Source: DASWIP01 sp036397635 (lineage in GTDB: Bacteria > Actinomycetota > AC-67). From it: a stretch of 11,933 nucleotides of DNA. Each line of letters opens with the position of its first letter. The stretch's first letter is position 1. The notes under the pieces are model-generated. The model did not search any database. It had not been told where the DNA came from and worked only from the letters and a program-made list of their open reading frames with translations. The stretch covers positions 1 through 11,933 of the forward strand of contig DASWIP010000066.1 of NCBI GenBank assembly GCA_036397635.1, read 5' to 3'. The position numbers and the translations under genes are program-made. Shown here in pieces: positions 7,801 through 11,933 of this stretch.

Positions 7801-8212
7801 CCGGGTCACCGCCGAGATCGGACGCCATCTGACGGAGGTCGTCTACAGGCAGGGACGCGCGCGGGACACCCAAGCGATCGCGGCCGAAGTCATCAAGCGC
7901 GCGCCCGAACGGGACCCGGGGTCGCGCGCGTACGCGACCATCTGTGAGGCCTTCATCGCGGCGGCCGACGGCGATCCGGATATCGCGAAACGCCGGTTCG
8001 CCGACGCGTTGCTTCTCCTCGAGGAGCTCCGGATGGCTATCGAGCTTGCCTACACTCGCGTCTCCGCCGCCTGGGCGTTCCGGCGCCTGGGACTCCTCGA
8101 GGACGCCGCCGACCAGCTCGCGCTGGCCAAGCGGGCGGCCGGATCCATGGGCGCCAAGGCGATCCTCGAGGACGCCGAGCGCGAAGAGGCCGCGCTGCTG
8201 GCGAGGGACTGA
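4889..8212 (+). CDS. Zinc-ribbon, class III adenylate cyclase, STAND/AAA ATPase, TPR multidomain protein
   Basis: A 1107-residue cytoplasmic signalling protein. A CxxC-10-CxxC zinc ribbon has Cys48, 51, 62 and 65. The cyclase domain (about 76-250) has both metal Asp residues (Asp85 in FADLSGFT, Asp129 in KIIGD), the purine-selecting Lys125, a Thr (192) at the usual Asp position, and the transition-state pair Asn199/Arg203 (GDTVNTAARL). Lys/Thr is the class IIIb pattern of adenylate cyclases, so ATP to cAMP activity is expected. A STAND/AAA-16-type ATPase follows: Walker A GSPGVGKS (296-303), Walker B VIEDLHWAE (Asp428), and GNP at 514-516. The remainder (about 690-1107) is Ala/Leu/Glu-rich helical repeats of TPR kind. 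There is no HTH at the C-terminus, unlike the MalT/LuxR-type relatives in mycobacteria. Start uncertain: GTG 4889 has only AGAGG four bases upstream, and TTG 4973 follows GAGGGGG at 4955-4961 and would still keep the zinc ribbon near the N-terminus. The ligand sensed by the TPR tail is unknown. Confidence 0.88.
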   Translation: MLSTGEVVLGQETASPRRGESCEGETGSLTPVPGDPDDILSGQDVAVCPSCGERNLARAKFCMECGARMAVESGERRLVSVVFADLSGFTSYSETVDPEAVRALADEAAHGLGSIVERYGGTVDKIIGDCVMAIFGAPIAHEDDAERAVRAALDMQSYVTDHSDRFAGLKLSVGVHTGEAVYAPVGPSGSYTVLGDTVNTAARLQGAADKGEVLIGDPTARAAGAAITVEEIPPIVAKNKRDPVTAWRAVGIKGQRASRTLRKAPLIGRALELSRLLERWEVARTDRHPQLVSVLGSPGVGKSRLVETFLERASDTALVHRGRCLDYGDGITYWPFIEMIRDASGIRHDDETAVVSHKLGTLLETLGSDDLDELRTMAVAVANIVDAPTTPRGTYRAERISRAELHWGLRRIFELLARQRPIVMVIEDLHWAEPTLLELLEFFLHADDGVPLMVLCTSRPELKDSHPQFCASVGRRRGIELEPLNEEDAQQLLREMVGEEGAEAMQPLLRSAAGNPLFLEEIVRMLTDYGVLDEKGRPSGGPIDQIPVPSSLTALIGSRLDRLSASDRQIAGDASVIGETFWLGAVEFLHSNGTDIPAALGVLTGRDIVRPQPTSTMAGESEYAFGHALMREVAYQRIPKARRARLHERCGDWIARATGGDDDHVEFVAYHLEQACRLARDVGRSAGTPPVLRAVTALKRAGNKAMNREGLREAERFFARALDVVGDGFPEVRAEVALSRARALWSLGQMDEALDSMAQIAGSAEQLGRVDLQTSILLDLAVASLARGRVEDAGTYLRRAEQAAGADADAETRANISMCRAQFRAAQQGDPAHAVEELGEAIAIADADGLDAIRFASRLRLGTILLNAGELDPADETLLKAAEIAKADGSVRSQAMASTFLAYTRFCRGPREDADGLASQTVGWLKRLTGHGYYLGQALQTLGMSALMRGDTTTAEEYLREALAVTEPIGGRVTAEIGRHLTEVVYRQGRARDTQAIAAEVIKRAPERDPGSRAYATICEAFIAAADGDPDIAKRRFADALLLLEELRMAIELAYTRVSAAWAFRRLGLLEDAADQLALAKRAAGSMGAKAILEDAEREEAALLARD
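4906..4930 (+). other. Stem-loop near the cyclase gene start
   Basis: GGTAGTCT (4906-4913) pairs with AGACTGCC (4923-4930), eight pairs including one G-U, around a nine-base loop. It lies between the two candidate starts of the cyclase gene. If TTG 4973 is the true start, this is leader RNA; otherwise it sits inside the first codons. Confidence 0.4.
4930..4948 (+). other. Second stem-loop just before TTG 4973
   Basis: CTCGCC (4930-4935) pairs perfectly with GGCGAG (4943-4948) around a seven-base loop. It adjoins the stem ending at 4930, so the two cannot both be fully extended. It is followed by GAGGGGG at 4955-4961. Six-pair GC stems are frequent by chance in such DNA, so confidence is low. 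Confidence 0.3.
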
Positions 8213-8223
8213 GCTCGAAAGAA

Positions 8224-8253
8224 CGATCGCCGGGGCTTCCGCCCCGGCGATCG
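8224..8253. terminator. Bidirectional terminator hairpin between convergent genes
   Basis: A perfect 13-base-pair GC-rich stem (arms 8224-8236 and 8241-8253) with a TTCC/GGAA tetraloop sits in the 55-base gap between the cyclase stop (8212) and the stop of the minus-strand gene (8268). There is no T-run on the + side (GTTCCCCCC). On the minus side the stem is followed by GTTCTTTCGAG, which is more T-rich, so it may work better for the minus-strand transcript. The symmetric position suggests it serves both. Confidence 0.8.
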
Positions 8254-8267
8254 CGTTCCCCCCAGGT

Positions 8268-9983
8268 TTAAGAGATCCAGTATCGGATCGTGTTGGAATC
8301 GACCATGCCGTGGTCGCTCGAGGCCATGGCCTGCGAGGTGTACATGCCCCTTGGCCCCCCTACGACCACGCGGAAGGTTCCCTTGCGCTTTCCGCCCGGC
8401 TCGCCGATGCCCCGGTTGAACGTCACGCGGTCGTTCGCGTCGGGCGCGCCGCCGGCGCACGCCGAGCAACTCAGGAACGTGGTTCCCGCTGGAACCTGCA
8501 TCCACATGGTCAGATCGTCGACCGGGCCGGACGTGTGGTTGTGGAACTCGATCTTCAGCTCCAGCACTTCGCCGGCATCCCCCGAGGTGAAACCCGGCCG
8601 CTGGGCATCGTTCGCGTCGAACGCCTGTCCATCTGACTGGTTGCGGATCGCCAGGTGCAGGGCGGCGGCGCTCCCCTCTTCCTGTGGCCGGTCGTCTGTG
8701 ACGCACGCGCCATCTTCGCAATCGATGGTCGTGTCCACGAACGTCCCGTTGCGCTGCTCGGTGATCACCGTTGGCTGAACCTTCCCGGCCATCAGACTGA
8801 CCGTGAGGGTGACATCGCAGTTCTCCTCGGCGAAGGCGCGCCCGTGGAGGAACGCATCCTGCTGAGCGTTCGCCGGGCCGATGAGGCTGACGATCTCGGT
8901 GATCGTGCAGGTGGTCGGCGTGTGGGGCACCAGGTTGAGCAAGTCGCAGCAGTCCGGGTCGTCGGCCTGGATCGCGACGCCTGCCTGGTCGTCGGCGATC
9001 ATCGCCTTGGTCTGCCGCGCGTCGTAGTGGCTCGTCCCGGTATCCGAGTCCGTATCGATGTTGCCGAGCATCCCGCCGGCCTCGTTCCCCTGGATGTTCG
9101 TGATCGCCCCGAGCACGTTGTTTGCATCGAGTGTCAGCGTCTGATCCTGGCCGAACTCGATGTCGTTGGTGCCACCGAAGGTGTTCTGGTTCAGGAACGC
9201 AACGATGTTGCGATCGGTCGCGCTCGTCTGCTGTTCCTGACGAACGCTGCCGCTGATGTCGGTGAAGCGCGAGATCAGATCCTGATCCTGGGAAACATCC
9301 GCGGTCTGGTTACCGGTTCCCGAGACCTGGTCCAGCAGCACGATCCCGTAGCCATCCTGCTTGGAGGTCGCCGTGCCGACCGCGCGGGCCTCGGCACCCA
9401 GGTCGAGGTCTTCGACGATCGAGGCGTTGTTCGCCCCGGCCCCGCTCTCCTGCGAGACCTGAACCTCTTGGCGAAGGGTCTGGTCGAACGACGCCGTGAG
9501 GTCCACCACGATGCTCTGGCTGACGGCCCCGACGACATCCACGTCGGCGTTGTTGTCGCCGGCGTCGTTGGTCTGGGTGATACGGACCTGCTGAGTCGTG
9601 CCGTTCGTCGTCGTCGACAGCGAGCACGTCGCGTCGTTGGACCCCGTCGTGTTGTCCTGGACCACGATGCACGTGTTGGGATCGGCGGCCCCTCCCGCCC
9701 CCTCGAAGATGTTGAGCCCGCCATCGGAGATCTGCACAACCGGTCCAGCGGCAGACGTGCAAGCCCACCCGGCCCCGGGGCAGTCCGGCCCGGCATAGTT
9801 CAACCGGCTCTGCTGGATCACAGCGTCGGATGGATCGACGCCGATCGATCCCAAATCCTCGTCGATCGCGGTGGGGCTGGACAGATCCAGCTCGATCTCG
9901 GCCGCGTTCGCGACTCCGCCAAGGAGGCCCCCCAGCAGCGCCATCGCGCCGAGCAGCGCGAACGCGCGCATGCGCACAACCAT
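8268..9983 (-). CDS. Secreted protein with curlin-like Gln/Asn motifs and DUF11-like C-terminus
   Basis: A 571-residue exported protein. The N-terminus (MVVRMRAF, then a Leu/Ala/Gly core) is a Sec signal peptide with an AxA site at ANA (25-27), so the mature protein would begin AEIELD. Residues about 130-300 carry four Q-x(5-6)-(G)-N-type motifs (Gln137, 178, 219 and 266, spacing 41, 41 and 47) such as QVSGTGNQTADVSQ. They resemble the Q-G-N-A-Q strand-turn pattern of curli subunits. A Cys-rich middle and end hold twelve Cys, many in close pairs, as in disulfide-bonded secreted proteins. Residues about 466-545 (LELKIEFHNHTSGPVDDLTMW, then VPAGTTFLSC) look like a DUF11-type beta domain. The protein is acidic, low in Lys, with no sortase motif and no C-terminal anchor. 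Start choice: ATG 9983 is preceded by GAGAGGGGAAG, and the upstream in-frame GTG 9998 would put the ribosome site inside the gene. A surface or matrix role is inference. I do not recognise a named family for the whole protein. Confidence 0.8.
   Translation of the reverse strand: MVVRMRAFALLGAMALLGGLLGGVANAAEIELDLSSPTAIDEDLGSIGVDPSDAVIQQSRLNYAGPDCPGAGWACTSAAGPVVQISDGGLNIFEGAGGAADPNTCIVVQDNTTGSNDATCSLSTTTNGTTQQVRITQTNDAGDNNADVDVVGAVSQSIVVDLTASFDQTLRQEVQVSQESGAGANNASIVEDLDLGAEARAVGTATSKQDGYGIVLLDQVSGTGNQTADVSQDQDLISRFTDISGSVRQEQQTSATDRNIVAFLNQNTFGGTNDIEFGQDQTLTLDANNVLGAITNIQGNEAGGMLGNIDTDSDTGTSHYDARQTKAMIADDQAGVAIQADDPDCCDLLNLVPHTPTTCTITEIVSLIGPANAQQDAFLHGRAFAEENCDVTLTVSLMAGKVQPTVITEQRNGTFVDTTIDCEDGACVTDDRPQEEGSAAALHLAIRNQSDGQAFDANDAQRPGFTSGDAGEVLELKIEFHNHTSGPVDDLTMWMQVPAGTTFLSCSACAGGAPDANDRVTFNRGIGEPGGKRKGTFRVVVGGPRGMYTSQAMASSDHGMVDSNTIRYWIS
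9141..9581 (-). repeat. Four diverged protein repeats with about 41-residue period
   Basis: The region encodes four copies of a hydrophobic-x-Gln ... Gly-x-Asn-x-(Ala) motif with Gln codons at 9573-9575, 9450-9452, 9327-9329 and 9186-9188. The repeats are visible at protein level only; at DNA level they are diverged. In most copies a Gln/Asp-rich segment (SQDQDL, GQDQTL, VEDLDL) follows at a constant offset. Confidence 0.55.
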
Positions 9984-10144
9984 GGCTTCCCCTCTCACTC
10001 AGTCCCCCGGCACCTGCCGGCATCGCCATTAGGCCAAGCTGGACCTCCGCCCGACTATCCCCCCCAGGCCAGACATCCCTACCCCTTCGAGCCGTAGCGA
10101 CCATTACTCAGCATGACCAGCAGGCGCGACGACGGCCGGTGTGT

Positions 10145-10152
10145 CATATTTT
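10145..10152 (+). promoter_or_regulatory. Possible -10 region for the FHA-kinase operon
   Basis: CATATTTT is the most AT-rich stretch in the 193-base divergent intergenic region (9984-10176) and includes a CATATT/TATTTT match to a bacterial -10 element. It lies about 25 bases before the TTG start at 10177, leaving room for a short leader that contains the ribosome site. No clear -35 hexamer is seen. I recognised no riboswitch in the intergenic region and no clear promoter for the minus-strand gene; a short CCGGC/GCCGG hairpin occurs at 10007-10020. Confidence 0.3.
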
Positions 10153-10164
10153 GGGGTGGATGGG

Positions 10165-10169
10165 GGAGG
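10165..10169 (+). promoter_or_regulatory. Ribosome binding site deciding the FHA gene start
   Basis: GGAGG seven bases before TTG 10177 is near ideal. The longer in-frame starts GTG 10141 and GTG 10156 have no ribosome site, and the first overlaps the likely -10 region. Confidence 0.6.
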
Positions 10170-10176
10170 ATCCGCC

Positions 10177-10782
10177 TTGGCAGCCACGATAGAGGTCCTC
10201 GAGGGGCGTGAGAGTCGCGTCGTCTCGCTGGATGCCGACCGGTACACGATCGGCAAGGCCGACACCAACGGCGTCGCCATCGTCGCCGACGAGACCGTGT
10301 CGCGGCTCCACGCTGCCCTCGAGCGCTATCCGGCAGGCTGGTCGTTGCGGGACCTGGGCTCCCGGAACGGCACCTTCGTCAACGGGGAGCGGATCTGGGG
10401 TGAGCGGGCCCTCCGCCACGGCGACGAGATCCGCCTGGGGCGCACCCGGATCGTCTTCCGTGCGCCGGCACCAGACCGCGCCACGGTCACTCAAGCACCA
10501 AAGGAGGCGCCCGACCTCACTCCGCGCGAGCGGGATGTGCTGCTCGCGCTGTGCAGGCCGATCCTGTCGGGTAACGCGTTCAGCGAACCGTCCTCGGTCC
10601 GAGATATCGCGGAAGAACTCGTCGTCACGAAGGCCGCCGTGAAGCAACATCTCCAGCGGCTCTACGACAAGTTCCGGATCGACGAAGGAGAGTCCTCCCC
10701 GCGGCGTGTGCGCCTGGCCAACGAGGCGATCCACCGGGGGGCTGTGTCGATGGCGGACCTGAAAGCTCCGGACCGGCGATGA
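10177..10782 (+). CDS. FHA domain protein with C-terminal helix-turn-helix domain
   Basis: A 201-residue protein from TTG 10177. The FHA domain (about 4-95) binds phosphothreonine peptides in known proteins. Its motifs are YTIGKA (23-28), SRLHA (42-46), DLGSRNGTFVNG (59-70) and HGDEIRLG (81-88). The usual GR pair before the first loop is GK (Lys27), a conservative change at a phosphate-contact site. Ser42, Arg43, His45, Asn64, Thr66 and Asn69 are present. Residues about 112-190 begin LTPRERDVLLALCRP and continue with VRDIAEELVVTKAAVKQHL and LYDKF, a LuxR-like winged or tetra-helical HTH, which makes DNA binding likely. FHA-HTH proteins of this layout occur in actinobacteria. The stop codon overlaps the kinase start (ATGA, 10779-10782), so the kinase is translationally coupled and is the natural source of the phosphothreonine ligand. 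The target DNA is unknown; the divergent secreted-protein gene is the nearest candidate. Confidence 0.85.
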   Translation: MAATIEVLEGRESRVVSLDADRYTIGKADTNGVAIVADETVSRLHAALERYPAGWSLRDLGSRNGTFVNGERIWGERALRHGDEIRLGRTRIVFRAPAPDRATVTQAPKEAPDLTPRERDVLLALCRPILSGNAFSEPSSVRDIAEELVVTKAAVKQHLQRLYDKFRIDEGESSPRRVRLANEAIHRGAVSMADLKAPDRR

Positions 10783-11933
10783 GCGCCGAGCCCCCGATCC
10801 GAGGGCGATACGAGCCCCTCGAGCGTGTCGGCCGCGGGGGTCAGGGTGTCGTCTTCCGATCGCTTGACCAGCAGCATCAGCGTCAGGTCGCGATCAAGAT
10901 CCGGCCGGCCGGCGGTGAGGAGGACCGTAACACCCTTCTCCGTGAGGCTCGGGTGCTGCTCGATCTGCCGTCGCATCCGAACCTGCCTTTGGTTCGTGAC
11001 GATTTCTTCGAGGACGAGCGCTACTTCATGGTGTCGGATTGGATCACAGGCGAGGACCTCCAGCGGCGAGTCGAGCGCATCGGGCGGTTATCGCCAGACG
11101 AGACGCTCGTCCATCTGGAGGACGTGGCATCGGCGTTGGACCACCTCCACGCACACGGCGTCGTGCACGGCGACGTCAAGCCGGCGAATATCATCGCCAC
11201 CCACGACGGGCGCAGCGTGCTCGTCGATCTCGGGGCGACGCCGGGGACCCGCCTCGGTACCGAGGGATACCGCGCCCCCGAGCTGGCGTCATCGGAGCAG
11301 CCCGATCCGGCAGCCGATGTCTTCGGCCTCGCGGCGACCGCTTACAGCATGCTGACCGGACGGCCACCGGCCGCAGGCGGGACGACGATCGATCTGCCGT
11401 CCGCCGGAGAGCTCGAGCGGGCGATCCGTCGAGCGACCGCGACCGATCCCGCAGCTCGGCATCATTCTGCGAGCGCGCTGTTGCAGGACCTTCGCGCGTG
11501 GCGCGAAGTGACGGGGCCGGCGACCGGCGGCGCCGGTACGGTCCTGGCTGCGATGGTCGACCGTCCGCAGGCGCCCGACGAGCAGCCGGCGGCTTGGTTC
11601 AGAGCGGAGGTGCAGGCGCTCGAGATGGTCACCAAGCTGATCCACCGGCACGGTGGCTCCTGTCCTCCGGCTGAGGGCGACCGCCTGATCGGGCTGTTCG
11701 ACCAAGCCGCAGCCGCCGTCTCATGCGCCGTCGACATCCAGCGCATGGTCGCGCGGGCGCGATGGCCTTCGCCCACTCCCGTCCGGCTGCGTATGGGTTT
11801 GGCGTCCGGGCCTATCGATCCGCCGGTCTCCGCGCGGGGTGGCGCGCGCGGCATCGCTCGCCGTATCGCCGAGATCGGCAACGGAGGCCAGATACTGCTC
11901 GCACCATCGACGGCCCAGCGCGTGGAGGGATCG
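10779..11933 (+). CDS. Ser/Thr protein kinase fused to degenerate class III cyclase domain, 3'-truncated
   Basis: The frame opens at ATG 10779 inside the FHA stop (ATGA) and runs uninterrupted for 385 codons to the window edge. Residues about 10-240 form a Hanks-type kinase: Gly-loop GRGGQGVV (18-25), Lys40 in VAIK, Glu56, catalytic loop HGDVKPANI (Asp132, Lys134, Asn137), metal motif DLG (Asp150) and GYRAPE (163-168). All catalytic residues are present. HGD replaces HRD (non-RD type) and the activation segment is very short. Residues about 254-385 match the class III nucleotide cyclase fold (FRAEVQALEMVTKLIHRHGG, VRLRMGLASGP, GNGGQILLAPSTAQRV). The first metal Asp is Met259, the purine Lys is Pro297 and the catalytic Asn is Gly358; only Asp301 and Arg362 remain, so cyclase activity is unlikely. 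No membrane segment is seen so far. More domains, often ATPase and TPR in related proteins, may lie beyond the edge. Confidence 0.85.
   Translation, partial: MSAEPPIRGRYEPLERVGRGGQGVVFRSLDQQHQRQVAIKIRPAGGEEDRNTLLREARVLLDLPSHPNLPLVRDDFFEDERYFMVSDWITGEDLQRRVERIGRLSPDETLVHLEDVASALDHLHAHGVVHGDVKPANIIATHDGRSVLVDLGATPGTRLGTEGYRAPELASSEQPDPAADVFGLAATAYSMLTGRPPAAGGTTIDLPSAGELERAIRRATATDPAARHHSASALLQDLRAWREVTGPATGGAGTVLAAMVDRPQAPDEQPAAWFRAEVQALEMVTKLIHRHGGSCPPAEGDRLIGLFDQAAAAVSCAVDIQRMVARARWPSPTPVRLRMGLASGPIDPPVSARGGARGIARRIAEIGNGGQILLAPSTAQRVEGS

Noticed and set aside
6089..7873. 594-codon open frame on the minus strand
   Set aside because: Antisense to the ATPase/TPR part of the cyclase gene, with composition typical of shadow frames and no domain or good start.
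4889..8212. Nucleotide-signal antiphage system (CBASS or Pycsar type)
   Set aside because: The cyclase is a large zinc-ribbon/ATPase/TPR protein, with no adjacent effector (no phospholipase, nuclease or membrane effector). The neighbours are metabolic and surface genes.
8655..10097. 480-codon open frame on the plus strand
   Set aside because: Antisense to the secreted protein, which has a signal peptide, ribosome site and repeats. The plus frame is Arg/Asp/Val-rich with no motif.
10141..10176. Longer FHA protein starting at GTG 10141
   Set aside because: No ribosome site ahead of it, overlaps the likely -10 region, and the added residues lie before the FHA fold. TTG 10177 has an ideal GGAGG.
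9984..10176. Riboswitch or structured leader in the divergent intergenic region
   Set aside because: I compared it by eye with common classes (c-di-GMP, c-di-AMP, Mg2+, cobalamin) and found no matching conserved core, only a short GC hairpin.
10825..11674. Two overlapping plus-strand frames (10825-11355 and 11039-11674)
   Set aside because: Both are out-of-frame shadows of the kinase. The kinase motifs all fall in the frame starting at 10779.

Overview
The window is strongly GC-rich and gene-dense. It carries an F420-dependent-reductase-like gene, a zinc-ribbon/class III cyclase/ATPase/TPR giant, an FHA-plus-helix-turn-helix regulator, a Ser/Thr kinase and several GTG/TTG starts. This combination points to an actinomycete-type genome (Actinomycetota). 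The exact lineage cannot be fixed from the sequence, and nothing here marks a mobile element. No tRNA, rRNA, CRISPR array, transposase or integrase was seen, and no gene-free stretch exceeds 300 bases.

Left block (1-4881, all + strand). A MgtE/SLC41-type divalent-cation transporter membrane protein enters from the left edge and lacks its true start in the window. One base later follows a soluble protein made of two PhoU-like plus TrkA_C units, probably its trans-acting regulatory subunit. Next come a small three-helix membrane protein with an extracytoplasmic loop, an extended SDR (NAD-dependent epimerase/dehydratase type) and an NADPH-dependent F420 reductase-like protein. Spacing is tight through the SDR, so the first four genes look like one transcription unit. 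The reductase has its own strong ribosome binding site after a 79-base gap.

Middle (4889-8268). A 1107-residue signalling protein has, in order, a zinc ribbon, a catalytically complete class III (IIIb-like) adenylate cyclase domain, a STAND/AAA-type ATPase and a long TPR-like helical tail. Two stem-loops lie just around its start. It converges on a minus-strand gene, and a near-perfect hairpin between the two is a shared terminator.

Right block (8268-11933). A minus-strand gene encodes a secreted protein with a signal peptide, four regularly spaced Gln/Asn/Gly motifs that resemble curli-type amyloid repeats, and a DUF11-like C-terminal beta domain. Divergently transcribed from it are an FHA-HTH protein (best start TTG 10177) and, overlapping it by ATGA, a Ser/Thr kinase fused to a class III cyclase-like domain that has lost most of its catalytic residues. 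The kinase frame is open to the right edge. It is the part of the window most easily missed, because it has no stop codon here. The most interesting reading of the window is a phospho-signalling cassette (FHA-HTH plus kinase/pseudocyclase) set head-to-head with a putative amyloid-like surface protein. The functional link is inferred from gene arrangement only.
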